This document shows, piece after piece, positions 34,521 through 43,829 of a DNA stretch of 64,000 bases. The notes beneath the pieces were generated by a model, which worked only from the letters and a program-made list of their open reading frames with translations, had not been told where the DNA came from and did not search any database. This DNA comes from CABZJG01 sp902512685 (GTDB lineage: Bacteria; Pseudomonadota; Alphaproteobacteria; Rhodobacterales; Rhodobacteraceae). Position 1 is the stretch's first letter. Every line of letters starts with the position of its first letter. The position numbers and the translations under genes are program-made. The stretch lies in assembly GCA_051201605.1 (NCBI GenBank), contig CP179201.1, positions 1,116,001 to 1,180,000 of the forward strand, written 5' to 3'.

Positions 34521-35858
34521 ATGCAAGACCTCATTTTGCAAAATGCCGATCACATCCTGACGATGGATGACCAGCGCCAAGAGTTGCGCGGTGCTGACAT
34601 CCGCATAAGGGGCGGCGAAATAATCGAGTTGGGCCAGAACCTTGCAATTCAGGGCAGGGGCGAGATTGTGGACGCGCGTGGCTGTGTGGTCACGCCGGGC
34701 TTGGTCAACACACACCACCATCTGTATCAAACCCTGACCCGCGCTGTGCCCAAGGCACAGGATGCTCTGCTGTTTGGGTGGTTGCAAACGCTCTATCCGA
34801 TCTGGGCGCGGTTTGGCCCAGATGAGATGCGCGTCTCGGCCATGGTTGGATTGGCTGAATTGGCCCTTTCTGGCTGCACGCTCAGTTCAGATCATCTATA
34901 CCTTTATCCCAATGGCGCGCGGCTCGATGATACCATTGAGGCAGCGCATGAGGTTGGTATCCGACTTTTTGCCACCCGTGGGTCAATGAGCATCGGCGAA
35001 AGCGATGGCGGTTTGCCGCCCGATGATCTGGTTGAGAAAGAAAACGATATCCTAAAAGACTGCATACGCGTGATCGACCGCTTTCATGACCGCGATCCTT
35101 CTGCCCTTATTCGGGTAGGCATTGCCCCGTGTTCGCCCTTTTCCGTCAGCCGAGATTTGATGCGTGAGGCGGCGCTATTGGCGCGCGATAAGTCGGTTCA
35201 TCTGCATACACATCTGGCCGAAAACCAAGAAGACATTGACTATTCACTGGAGAAATTTGGCTGCCGCCCTGGGCAATATGCTCAGGATCTGGGCTGGGTG
35301 GGTCCGGATGTCTGGCATGCGCATTGTGTCAAACTTGACGCCTCAGAGCAGGCGCTTTTTGCAGAAACTAAAACGGGCGTGGCCCATTGTCCCTGCTCAA
35401 ATTGCCGATTGGGTTCAGGGATTGCGTCGATTCGGCAGATGCGTGATCGCGGGGTGCCTGTTGGTTTGGGGGTTGATGGATCAGCCAGCAATGACAGCAG
35501 CAATTTAATTCTTGAAGCGCGTCAGGCCATGCTACTTCAACGCGTGGCTTTTGGCGCCGATGCGATGTCGGCGCGCGAAGCATTAGAGCTGGCCACCCGC
35601 GGCGGGGCCGATATTTTGGGCCGGCCGGAATGCGGCAGACTGGCGCCGGGTAAGCGCGCCGATCTGGCAATATGGGATGTCTCTGGCCTCGAGTTTGCCG
35701 GAAGCTGGGATCCGGCCGCGCTTTTGCTTGCCGGTCCGATGACAGTGAAGCATCTCTTTGTGGAAGGACAACAGATTATCCGCGATCATGCTTTTGCAAA
35801 GCTTGACTTGCCGGCAGTGATTGCTGAGCAAAACCGGTTGGCACAAAAACTGATGTGA
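34521..35858 (+). CDS. 8-Oxoguanine deaminase (amidohydrolase family)
   Basis: 445 aa from an ATG 1 base after the hisN stop. Cytosolic amidohydrolase superfamily: N-terminal beta sandwich, then the metal-binding HHH in VNTHHHLYQTLTRA (residues 62-75), H in HTHLAEN, and the catalytic D in GLGVDGSASND (about 316-326). The family described as 8-oxoguanine deaminase (related to AtzB) converts 8-oxoguanine to uric acid. The neighbourhood fits, because a guanine deaminase gene converges 460 bp downstream. Isocytosine or other aminopurine activity is possible. Confidence 0.85.
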   Translation: MQDLILQNADHILTMDDQRQELRGADIRIRGGEIIELGQNLAIQGRGEIVDARGCVVTPGLVNTHHHLYQTLTRAVPKAQDALLFGWLQTLYPIWARFGPDEMRVSAMVGLAELALSGCTLSSDHLYLYPNGARLDDTIEAAHEVGIRLFATRGSMSIGESDGGLPPDDLVEKENDILKDCIRVIDRFHDRDPSALIRVGIAPCSPFSVSRDLMREAALLARDKSVHLHTHLAENQEDIDYSLEKFGCRPGQYAQDLGWVGPDVWHAHCVKLDASEQALFAETKTGVAHCPCSNCRLGSGIASIRQMRDRGVPVGLGVDGSASNDSSNLILEARQAMLLQRVAFGADAMSAREALELATRGGADILGRPECGRLAPGKRADLAIWDVSGLEFAGSWDPAALLLAGPMTVKHLFVEGQQIIRDHAFAKLDLPAVIAEQNRLAQKLM

Positions 35859-36320
35859 GCAAACTCTTTGTCGTTTTGGTTTACAGGGCTGCGGAAACAA
35901 TTTTTGTCTCATACACCAGAATGATTCGACCATCGGGGTCAATTGCGTTGCGAAAAAGCGCGGCGAGTTACCCTGTCAATTTACCGGTGCCGCAACCGAT
36001 ATCGCAGATTAGGTGTGATGACGGACAGCGCTGTTAGAGAAATCCTAATGCGGCCGGTGGATACTGTGGCCGCGCGGGTTCATAATCTTGCTGCAATCCG
36101 GAAAAAGCATGTTTTTTATATGGTCACTGTCTTGGTGATACGTTTTCATAAGCAAGAACCAAATAATTAGAAATGTGTTTATAAAAAATTGTTTATGCTT
36201 AAAAATGAGCAAGGCGACTGTTCAACTTTGCACCGATATTACCATAAACTACATGTTTTTTTAAGGGCCCAAATCATCGATATGGTCAATTTGGGACCGA
36301 AACGATGTATACTGTCAATG
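35859..36320. other. 462-bp region between the two purine deaminases
   Basis: Contains the decayed methyltransferase gene listed separately (minus strand, 35881 to about 36149). The right part (36150-36320) is AT-rich with no coding signal that I trust; a plus-strand frame of 71 codons starting near 36189 has no ribosome site and no recognisable sequence. Confidence 0.55.
35881..36149 (-). pseudogene. Decayed class I SAM-dependent methyltransferase
   Basis: Reading the minus strand in one frame gives QDYEPARPQYPPAALGFL (36090-36037), a TAA (36034-36036), then HLICDIGCGTGKLTG, another TAA (35968-35970), then ALFRNAIDPDGRIILVYE and a final stop at 35881. The Y-x3-RP-x-YP block followed about 25 residues later by DIGCGTG (SAM motif I) is the pattern of a common alphaproteobacterial methyltransferase group. 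Only about 75 codons of an expected 240 or so remain, with two in-frame stops and probably an internal loss after motif I. A likely original start (ATG at 36147-36149, reading MKTYHQDSD) is out of phase, indicating another lesion. Confidence 0.65.
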
Positions 36321-37631
36321 CTAGGTGAATGCCTTTGCCAAGTTGCCCTGCACCCAGACCGCATGAATGGCGCGGTCGTCGCCCATCATAATGGTTGGGA
36401 ATAGCGCACTCCACAGGTCATCGGCTGTGCCGGCGCGCTGGGCAATTGCCGGGGTTGCGTGCAAATCCAACACCACAACGTCCGCAAATTTACCGGGATC
36501 AAGCGTGCCGATTTGGTGGTCAAGGTGCAGGGCTTTGGCCGATCCCGCAGTGGCCAGCCACATCAGTTCAGCAGGGTGCAGCACAGTGCCGTTTAACTGG
36601 CCAATCTCATAGGCGCTGGCCATGGTGCGCAGCATCGAAAAGCTCGATCCACCGCCCGTGTCGGTGGCCAGTCCAATGCGCTGGCCAGCGGCCATAAGTC
36701 TACCCATGTCAAAAAGGCCTGATCCGATAAAAGCGTTTGAGGTCGGACAATGCACCAACGCTGCGCCCACCTCTTTAAGGCGGTCTTTTTCACGCGGCTC
36801 AAGGTGGATCGCATGGCCATAAACACCCCGCGCGCCCAGCAGGCCATAGCTTTCGTAGGTGTCCAGATAATCGCGGGCCTGGGGAAACAGACTGCCGACC
36901 CAATCGATCTCATCGATCTGCTCGCTCAGATGGGTTTGCATTAGACACTCGGGATGCTCTGCCCAAAGTTGACCCAATGCAGTAAGCTGTTCGGGCGATG
37001 AAGTGGGGGAAAAGCGGGGGGTAATCGCGTAGTTTAACCGGTCCTTACCATGGTATTTTTGCAGCAGCGCTTTGCTGTCTTCATAAGCTGATTGAGCTGT
37101 ATCGATTAGACCATCAGGGGCGTTACGGTCCATACAGGTTTTGCCCGCAACCACACACAAACCGCGCTGGGCGGCGGCCTCGAAAAGCGCGCTGACACTG
37201 GCCGGGCTGGTGGTGCAATAGCTGGCCAGTGCCGTGGTGCCATGGGCAAGCGCCAAATCCAAATACCGCTCGGCAATCACGGCCGCATATTGCGGATCAT
37301 CAAAGCGCATCTCTTCGGGAAACGTATAAGTATTCAGCCAGTCGATAAGCCGTTTGCCCCAACTGGCGATAATGGCCGTTTGCGGATAATGCACATGCGC
37401 ATCAACAAACCCCGCCACCAGCACTTTATCGCAGTAATCAATCACTTTGGCCTGTGGGTGGGCAGAGCGCAAGTCGTGGCCCGTCCCGATGGCCTCAATT
37501 TTACCGCCGCTCATCAAAATGCCGCCTTGGCTGTCAGTGCGCACTGCGGCGTCGACACCCTTCTTAAATGGATTGCCTATAAATCTCACGGTATGGCCCA
37601 GCAAAAGGGTTTTGGCAGTGCTTGCGGTCAT
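36321..37631 (-). CDS. guaD: Guanine deaminase
   Basis: 436 aa. Hydrolyses guanine to xanthine and ammonia in purine salvage and degradation. Amidohydrolase motifs: VDAHVHYPQ (H79 and H81 as zinc ligands), TTSPASV, MQTHLSEQ (third His), the VHCPTSN stretch typical of GuaD, and the catalytic D in ATDTGGGSSFSML. The C-terminal GTLDPGKFADVVVLD closes the beta sandwich. It converges with the 8-oxoguanine deaminase gene across the methyltransferase relic and is divergent from mgtE. Confidence 0.93.
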   Translation of the reverse strand: MTASTAKTLLLGHTVRFIGNPFKKGVDAAVRTDSQGGILMSGGKIEAIGTGHDLRSAHPQAKVIDYCDKVLVAGFVDAHVHYPQTAIIASWGKRLIDWLNTYTFPEEMRFDDPQYAAVIAERYLDLALAHGTTALASYCTTSPASVSALFEAAAQRGLCVVAGKTCMDRNAPDGLIDTAQSAYEDSKALLQKYHGKDRLNYAITPRFSPTSSPEQLTALGQLWAEHPECLMQTHLSEQIDEIDWVGSLFPQARDYLDTYESYGLLGARGVYGHAIHLEPREKDRLKEVGAALVHCPTSNAFIGSGLFDMGRLMAAGQRIGLATDTGGGSSFSMLRTMASAYEIGQLNGTVLHPAELMWLATAGSAKALHLDHQIGTLDPGKFADVVVLDLHATPAIAQRAGTADDLWSALFPTIMMGDDRAIHAVWVQGNLAKAFT

Positions 37632-37767
37632 GGTTTAAAATCGCTCTCTTGCGAATGTTAGCGTATTTAGCATAAAGATCATCCCAAAGCCCGTAAACCG
37701 GTTGATTGTCATTGTTTTTTTGTAGCAGTTTTTAGTATCAAGGTCACAATGTGTGAAAGGTCTGAAC

Positions 37768-39159
37768 ATGCAACAGCAAGACAGCGCAATGGCGCCTGAG
37801 CACGACACAAATGGGGCTGCATATGTGCTTGACCGGGGCGCGGTATCAGCCATACTTTACGCTGTTGAAGCGCAGGACCGTACCCAACTGATCACATTGA
37901 TAGAGCCGTTGCACGCGGCCGATCTGGCCGATCTATTAGAGCAAATCACAGCCTATGACCGGCGCCGGCTTATTGCGCTTTATGACCGTGAATTTGACGG
38001 CGATATTCTGGCCGAGCTTGATGAAGGACTGCGCGAAGAAGTTGTAACCCTTCTGGCACCCGAGGTGCTTGCCGGAGCGGTGCGAGAGCTTGAAAGCGAT
38101 GAGGTTGTTGATCTTTTAGAAGATTTGGAAACACCCCAGCAAGAGGCGATCCTTGAGGCTTTGGATGACAGTGATCGGGTTGCTATCGAGCAATCCCTCA
38201 CCTATCCAGAGTTTTCCGCCGGCCGACTGATGCAGCGCGAAGTAGTATTTGCACCAGAGCATTGGACCGTTGGTGAAGCAATTGACCATCTTCGAAGCGC
38301 CGGGGCACTGCCCGAGCAGTTCTATCATGTGATCCTAGTCGACCCTAAAATGCATCCGCTTGGAAACGTAACGCTTGGCCGGTTGATGTCGTCGCAGCGC
38401 GACATGCCGCTCATGTCCATTAAGGAAGAGACCTTTCGAACGATACCGGTCGCTCAGGACGAAGAGGATGTGGCCTATGCGTTTAATCAGTACCATCTGA
38501 TTTCCGCGCCAGTGATCAATAAAGACGGCCGCCTGATCGGTGTCATAACCATTGATGACGCAATGGCCGTGCTTGATGAAGAGCATGAAGAGGATATTCT
38601 GAGGCTCGCCGGAGTTGGTGATAACCGGCTCAGCGATACGGTGCTTGAAACCACCCGTCAGCGGTTTCCGTGGCTGGCGGTAAATTTGTTCACGGCAGTG
38701 GTCGCTTCATTAGTGATCGCGCAATTCGAAGCGACAATTGCACAGTTTGTTGCGCTGGCAGTTTTGATGCCGATTGTTGCCTCGATGGGTGGCAATGCTG
38801 GCACCCAAAGCCTGACAATCGCCGTACGCGCCATTGCCACCAAAGACCTTACAGGGTCCAATTTTTTGCGGATTATCCGCCGCGAGGCTTTGGTCGGATT
38901 GATCAACGGGGCGATGTTTGCCGTGGTGATGGGGGTAATCGGAATGATCTGGTTCGGCTCGCCGCAACTGGGGTATGTGATTGCCTTGGCCATGGTGATT
39001 AATCTGCTCATAGCCGGGCTTGCCGGAACCGGCGTGCCGATATTGCTTGATAAAATCGGGATTGATCCGGCACTTGCCTCGGGCGCTTTTGTAACCACGG
39101 TCACAGATGTGGTTGGGTTTTTCGCCTTTCTCGGGCTGGCTGCGCTGGTGTTGTTTTGA
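37768..39159 (+). CDS. mgtE: Magnesium transporter MgtE
   Basis: 463 aa from the ATG at 37768 with GAAAGG 8 bases upstream (a GTG 15 bases earlier is also in frame). The MgtE N domain of helical repeats (about 25-150; ADLADLLEQI and the ALDDSDRVAIEQSL region) and two CBS domains (about 155-270) form the cytosolic magnesium sensor. Five C-terminal membrane helices form the channel, with MPIVASMGGNAGTQSLT as the pore motif. Its stop overlaps the TTG start of the next gene, beginning a chain of tightly packed genes up to yebC. Confidence 0.95.
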   Translation: MQQQDSAMAPEHDTNGAAYVLDRGAVSAILYAVEAQDRTQLITLIEPLHAADLADLLEQITAYDRRRLIALYDREFDGDILAELDEGLREEVVTLLAPEVLAGAVRELESDEVVDLLEDLETPQQEAILEALDDSDRVAIEQSLTYPEFSAGRLMQREVVFAPEHWTVGEAIDHLRSAGALPEQFYHVILVDPKMHPLGNVTLGRLMSSQRDMPLMSIKEETFRTIPVAQDEEDVAYAFNQYHLISAPVINKDGRLIGVITIDDAMAVLDEEHEEDILRLAGVGDNRLSDTVLETTRQRFPWLAVNLFTAVVASLVIAQFEATIAQFVALAVLMPIVASMGGNAGTQSLTIAVRAIATKDLTGSNFLRIIRREALVGLINGAMFAVVMGVIGMIWFGSPQLGYVIALAMVINLLIAGLAGTGVPILLDKIGIDPALASGAFVTTVTDVVGFFAFLGLAALVLF

Positions 39160-39728
39160 CCCGGCTCGAAGACTTAAAAGCAGCAGCGCGCAAGGCAGCG
39201 TTCGCAAGTCGGAAATTGGCGCATGCAGCCGATAGCGGAGCCGGCGCAGGGCTGCTTTCATCCGTGTTGGCGGGGTACCGCGGGGTACCAATGGCCGGCT
39301 ATATGCCTATCCGAACTGAAATTGATCCATGCCCTGCCATGGCAGAAGCAAGCGCCCATGGCATGGTGGGAGTCCCAGTCATTCAAGCTGCTGGCGCGCC
39401 ATTGAAATTTTCCCGATGGGAGCCGGGCTGCGAGATGAAAGAGGGCCCTTTTGGCGCAAAAATCCCTGCCTTGGATAAGTTTTTTGAACCAGAAGTTGTG
39501 ATTGTTCCACTCGTAGCATTTGATCGCCACGGAGGCCGCCTGGGGTATGGAGGCGGCTTTTATGACCGAACCCTTGAAAAATTACGAGCCAAGCGCGCAA
39601 CATTGGCAATCGGGTTTGCCTATGCAGATCAGGCCGCCGAGGCCTTGCCACTTGAATCCACCGATCAGCCTTTGGATATGATCGTGACTGAAGGTGAGAT
39701 TATCGATTTAGCGGGAAGAAAACCATGA
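39156..39728 (+). CDS. 5-Formyltetrahydrofolate cyclo-ligase
   Basis: 190 aa. Converts 5-formyl-THF to 5,10-methenyl-THF with ATP. The late motif RLGYGGGFYDRTL (about 133-145) is the family signature for ATP and folate binding; basic KAAARKAAFASRK at the N-terminus and FSRWEPGCEMKEGPFG are also typical. The only usable start is a TTG at 39156 whose last two bases form part of the mgtE stop (TTGA), implying translational coupling. The next gene overlaps its stop in turn (ATGA). Confidence 0.9.
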   Translation: MTRLEDLKAAARKAAFASRKLAHAADSGAGAGLLSSVLAGYRGVPMAGYMPIRTEIDPCPAMAEASAHGMVGVPVIQAAGAPLKFSRWEPGCEMKEGPFGAKIPALDKFFEPEVVIVPLVAFDRHGGRLGYGGGFYDRTLEKLRAKRATLAIGFAYADQAAEALPLESTDQPLDMIVTEGEIIDLAGRKP

Positions 39729-40195
39729 GCACTGTGCACGACTATAATGCCACAATTACGTGGACCGGAAACCGCGGCGTTGGAACTTCGGGTTATCGTG
39801 CTTATGACCGCACTTGGGATTTGGCCAGCCCGGGCAAGCCTATCATTAAGTGCTCGAACGATCCCTTGTTGGGGGGTGATCCGACACTGTATAATCCCGA
39901 GGATATGCTGATTGCAGCACTCAGTGCATGCCATATGCTATGGTATCTGCATTTGGCCTCGGACGCTGGTCTTATTGTTGAAAGTTATTGTGACACCCCG
40001 GTTGCCAAAGGCGAAACCTTCATAAACGGCGCAAGTCGGTTTATTTCCGGAACTCTCAAGCCAGAAATTACTTTGCACGCCGATGCAGATCTAAAGCTTG
40101 CGGATGAGCTGCATCATGAGGTGCATCAGTTTTGCTTTATTGCGTGCTCGGTTAACTTTCCAATCAAATATGCAGCGAAATATTCGATTGCTTGA
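39725..40195 (+). CDS. OsmC family protein
   Basis: 156 aa. OsmC/Ohr proteins are thiol peroxidases acting on organic hydroperoxides. Two Cys in the conserved positions are seen: the first in LSACHMLWYLHLA (about residue 70) and the second in CFIACSVNFPI near the C-terminus. The N-terminal YNATITWTGNRGVGTSGYRAYDR matches the OsmC-like subgroup (sometimes labelled YhfA-like) more than Ohr. ATGA overlap with the upstream gene. Confidence 0.87.
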   Translation: MSTVHDYNATITWTGNRGVGTSGYRAYDRTWDLASPGKPIIKCSNDPLLGGDPTLYNPEDMLIAALSACHMLWYLHLASDAGLIVESYCDTPVAKGETFINGASRFISGTLKPEITLHADADLKLADELHHEVHQFCFIACSVNFPIKYAAKYSIA

Positions 40196-40244
40196 CATCG
40201 GTTTTACTTGCGCTTTGCGGCGTTGACCCCTAGGGCTGAAAGCT

Positions 40245-41057
40245 ATGAAACTATTATTTTTGGGTGATGTGATGGGCCGCGCGGGCCGTGCGGCGGTGAG
40301 TGAGCATCTTGGCCGCCTGCGCGCTGAGCTGAGGCTTGATATCGTTATTGTAAACGGTGAAAATGCAACCAGCGGATTGGGGCTCAGCCCAGATCATGCC
40401 AAAGGGCTTTTGCAAGCGGGCGCTGATTGTATCACATTGGGCGATCATGCTTTCGATCAAAAGGATATGCTGAGCTTTATCGAACAGGAGCCAAGAATTA
40501 TACGGCCTCTCAATTTTGCCAAATCGGCGCCTGGGCGGGGTGTCTACATAGCATCTGATGCCCGCGGGCGGCGGGTTTTGGTCACGCAAGTCTTAGGGCA
40601 GGTGTTTATGAAACGCCCGTTTGATGATCCCTTTAGTGCGCTGGATGAGGTTCTGGGCCGTCATCCGCTGGGCGGGCAAATTCAAGCCAGCGTGGTCGAT
40701 ATCCACTGTGAGGCAACCTCGGAAAAAATGGCTATAGGGCATTTTTGTGATGGCCGCGCCAGTGTTGTGGTGGGAACCCACACCCATGTGCCCACTGCGG
40801 ATGTAATGATCCTTCCAGCTGGCAGCGCCTATCAAAGTGACGCCGGCATGTGCGGTGACTACAACAGTGTGATCGGGATGGATAAGGCCGAGCCACTGCG
40901 CCGGTTTATTACCGGCATGTCGAAGACGCGGTTTACACCGGCGGTTGGTGATGCATCGCTCTGTGGACTTTATGTGGAAACAGATGATGCCTCGGGCCTT
41001 GCCAAATTGGTCAAGGCGATCCGGGTCGGCGGTCGGTTGGCTCCAAGCGCCCCGTGA
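40245..41057 (+). CDS. YmdB family metallophosphoesterase
   Basis: 270 aa. MKLLFLGDVMGRAGR (the D of GD as metal ligand), IVNGENATSGLGL (N of GNE-like site), TLGDHAFD and VGTHTHVPTAD are the calcineurin-like metal motifs in the order of the YmdB / TIGR00282 family. Homologues in Bacillus hydrolyse 2',3'-cyclic nucleotides; the role in proteobacteria is unclear. The stop overlaps the GTG start of the DMT gene downstream (GTGA). Confidence 0.88.
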   Translation: MKLLFLGDVMGRAGRAAVSEHLGRLRAELRLDIVIVNGENATSGLGLSPDHAKGLLQAGADCITLGDHAFDQKDMLSFIEQEPRIIRPLNFAKSAPGRGVYIASDARGRRVLVTQVLGQVFMKRPFDDPFSALDEVLGRHPLGGQIQASVVDIHCEATSEKMAIGHFCDGRASVVVGTHTHVPTADVMILPAGSAYQSDAGMCGDYNSVIGMDKAEPLRRFITGMSKTRFTPAVGDASLCGLYVETDDASGLAKLVKAIRVGGRLAPSAP

Positions 41058-41955
41058 CCCTTTCTCGCATTTGGCCCTTTTTAATCTTGCTGGCAATGGG
41101 CGCGGGTTGGGGACTGACCATTCCACTGTCAAAAATTGCTGTCTCTGGCGGATATCAGCACTTTGGGTTGATTTTTTGGCAATTGGCGATCTGTTCAGTG
41201 ATGTTGGGACTGGTACTGGCAGCGCGTGGCAGATGGCCAAAAGTGACCCCGGCAACCTTCAGGCTATTTTTGATAATTGCCTTGGTTGGAACGATCTTGC
41301 CAAATTCAGCATCCTATATAGCGGCCTTTCATCTTTCAGGTGGCGTGTTGAGTATTCTTATGTCCACGGTGCCAATGTTCGCTTTTCCAGTCGCGTTGAT
41401 AATGGGCAATGAGAATTTCCAAAGGCGCCGAGCTCTGGGTTTGATTTTAGGTCTTGCCGGAGTATTGGTCCTGATCGGTCCGGAAGTAAGCTTGCCGGGA
41501 GCTACCGGCATCGGGTTTGTATTTCTTGGATTGGTGGCCTCATTCTTTTATGGGTTTGAAGGCAATTACGTCGCCAAATATGGCACCCAAGGGTTAGATC
41601 CGGTGGAAACCCTTTTTTTGGGGCTTGCGTGTTGGGTACGGCCGTGGTTTTGTCGTTGGCTATTCTTAGCGGTCAATGGATAGATCCCCGACCGCCATGG
41701 TTTGCGCCTGATTTTGCGCTTATCTTTTCTTCTATTCTTCATGTGATCGTCTATACTGGTTACGTCTGGCTGGTTGGCCGAACGGGATCGGTTTTTGCCT
41801 CTCAGGTGAGTTATACGGTCACATTATTTGCCGTGTTTTGGTCGATCACCCTTTTGGGAGAACGGCCAAGCATCTGGTTCTGGGGCGCTCTTTTAATTAT
41901 GCTATTAGGAATGTTTATGGTTGCACCACGGCGGCAAAATGCGACAATAGAATAA
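41054..41955 (+). pseudogene. DMT (EamA) family transporter, split by a -1 frameshift at T7G4
   Basis: The first frame (41054-41683, GTG start overlapping the previous stop) reads five to six typical DMT helices up to DPVETLFLG. After T7G4 (41613-41623) it drifts into a run-out, ACWVRPWFCRW. The second frame, used from about 41620 to 41955, reads ACVLGTAVVLSLAILSGQW and the remaining helices through ERPSIWFWGALLIMLLGMF. Re-reading one base at the homopolymer restores ETLFLGACVLGTAVVL and a full 300-aa transporter with two EamA domains. The site is T-TTT-TTG in the zero frame, a possible slippery heptamer, so programmed frameshifting is formally possible. A base-calling error or a true null allele is more likely. 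Substrate unknown. Confidence 0.8.
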
Positions 41956-41968
41956 AGAGGGATGCGAT

Positions 41969-43741
41969 GTGCAAGAAACTGTAGCTATTTTTCCCGCGCT
42001 TACTGCGTTGGCAGTTGCCGCGGTGATGTTTGTGCTGTTTTTTCGCGAAACTTACCCAACGGAAGTGGTGGCAATTGCCGGCGTTTCCTTATTGCTGATC
42101 AGCGGAGTGTTGCCGTATGATCGTGCTCTAACGGTGCTGTCGAACCCGGCGCCGTGGACTATCGCCGCAATGTTTATCGTGATGGGGGCTTTGGTGCGCA
42201 CTGGTGCGCTGGATGCGCTTACCACGCTGGCCGAAGCACAGGCCAAGCACCATCCCCGGCGCGCTATAGGGTTGATGATTGGATTTGTCGCTTTGGCCTC
42301 TGCTGTGGTGTCAAATACGCCCGTGGTCGTTGTGATGATACCTGTTTTCGTTCAATTGGCACGCAGCTTGGATATTTCGGCCAGCAAACTGCTAATTCCT
42401 TTGTCTTATGCGGCCATTCTTGGCGGCACACTGACATTGATAGGCACCTCAACCAATCTTCTGGTGGACGGGGTGGCCCGGGCTGAGGGCTTGGCCGGTT
42501 TTACCATATTCGAGGTGACCCCATTGGGGGTGATCTTGGTGCTCTGGGGAATGATCTATTTGCGTTTCATCGCGCCTTTACTGCTTCCTCATCGGGACAG
42601 CATGGCCAATTTGCTTTCCGATAAAACGCAAATGAAATTTTTCACCGAGGTGGTGATCCCGCCTGATTCCACCCTGATAGACCGCGACGTGATGGGGGTT
42701 GAGCTTTTCAAACGGGATGGCGTACGGTTGGTTGATGTCATCCGGGGGGACGCCTCTTTGCGCCGTAATTTGCAAGGAGTGAGCCTTAAGATCGGTGATC
42801 GGGTGGTGCTGCGCACCCAGATCGCTGAATTGCTCAGCCTGCAGCGCGACAAAAACCTCAAACGGGTGGATCAGGTCTCAGCGGTTGAAACCACGACGGT
42901 TGAGGTGCTGATCACGCCGGGATGTAAAATGGTCGGGCGGTCACTGGGCCAGATGCGACTGAGGCGACGCTTTGGAGTCTATCCTCTTGCAGTGCACCGT
43001 CGCAATCAGAATATTGGCCGACAGCTTGATGATTTGGTTGTGCAGGTTGGGGATACGTTATTGCTGGAAGGGGCCAGAGAAGACATCCAAAGACTTGCCC
43101 AAGAGATGGAGCTTGTGGATGTATCCCGACCTGCAGCCCGGGCCTATCGGCGTGGTCACGCGCCAGTGGCAATCGGCGCGCTTTTTGGCGTTGTCGGATT
43201 GGCAGCACTGGGGGTGGCGCCGATATTCTTGCTTAGTGTTCTGGCCGTCGCTGCGGTGCTGATTTTGCGTGCAATAGATGCAGAGGAGGCCTTTTCATTT
43301 GTCGATGGTCGCTTGCTCACACTGATTTTTGCTATGCTCGCGGTGGGCACCGCCTTGCAGGCCTCGGGTGCGGTTGAATTAATCGTTAAGATGCTTGTGC
43401 CAAAACTGTCGCAACTGCCCCCGGTTTTGATGATCTGGGTTTTGTATTTAATCACTTCGGTATTGACCGAATTAGTATCTAATAATGCTGTGGCGGTGGT
43501 TGTTACCCCGATAGCCATTGCCCTCGCACAAGCTTTGGGGGTTGATCCACGGCCGTTTGTGGTGGCAGTCATGGTTGCAGCGTCTGCATCCTTTGCCACG
43601 CCGGTCGGATATCAGACCAATATGATGGTCTATGGCCCTGGGGGGTATAGGTTCACTGATTTTATGCGCGTCGGTATTCCCCTGAATTTAAGCATCGGAT
43701 TGATTTCTTCGGTGATGATCCCGCTAATCTGGCCGCTTTGA
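41969..43741 (+). CDS. SLC13 family permease with TrkA-C domains
   Basis: 590 aa from a GTG at 41969, preceded by AGAGGG. Twelve or so membrane helices in two blocks flank a cytosolic part (about 205-390) made of two RCK/TrkA-C domains, with VELFKRDGVRLVDVIRGD and RRRFGVYPLAVHRRNQNI. The repeated SNT segments (VVSNTPVVVVMIPV and ELVSNNAVAVVVTPIAIAL) are the Na+/carboxylate-binding type motif of the divalent anion:sodium symporter superfamily, and GTSTNLLV follows the first. Proteins of this design move sulfate, phosphate, or organic anions; which one is not decided by sequence. Confidence 0.9.
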   Translation: MQETVAIFPALTALAVAAVMFVLFFRETYPTEVVAIAGVSLLLISGVLPYDRALTVLSNPAPWTIAAMFIVMGALVRTGALDALTTLAEAQAKHHPRRAIGLMIGFVALASAVVSNTPVVVVMIPVFVQLARSLDISASKLLIPLSYAAILGGTLTLIGTSTNLLVDGVARAEGLAGFTIFEVTPLGVILVLWGMIYLRFIAPLLLPHRDSMANLLSDKTQMKFFTEVVIPPDSTLIDRDVMGVELFKRDGVRLVDVIRGDASLRRNLQGVSLKIGDRVVLRTQIAELLSLQRDKNLKRVDQVSAVETTTVEVLITPGCKMVGRSLGQMRLRRRFGVYPLAVHRRNQNIGRQLDDLVVQVGDTLLLEGAREDIQRLAQEMELVDVSRPAARAYRRGHAPVAIGALFGVVGLAALGVAPIFLLSVLAVAAVLILRAIDAEEAFSFVDGRLLTLIFAMLAVGTALQASGAVELIVKMLVPKLSQLPPVLMIWVLYLITSVLTELVSNNAVAVVVTPIAIALAQALGVDPRPFVVAVMVAASASFATPVGYQTNMMVYGPGGYRFTDFMRVGIPLNLSIGLISSVMIPLIWPL

Positions 43742-43829
43742 GTACGTAAGATGGATTGGATAGCGACTTGCCCCCGGGTGGGTGGCTGTTTTATAGAGGA
43801 CCCAAAGCAAGGATCAAGTGGAGGACATC

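Noticed and set aside
36189..36404. A 71-codon plus-strand frame next to the methyltransferase relic
   Set aside because: No ribosome site, no recognisable sequence, and it runs into the guanine deaminase gene on the other strand.
40593..41255. A 220-codon minus-strand frame
   Set aside because: Antisense to YmdB and the DMT transporter, both well supported; no family features.
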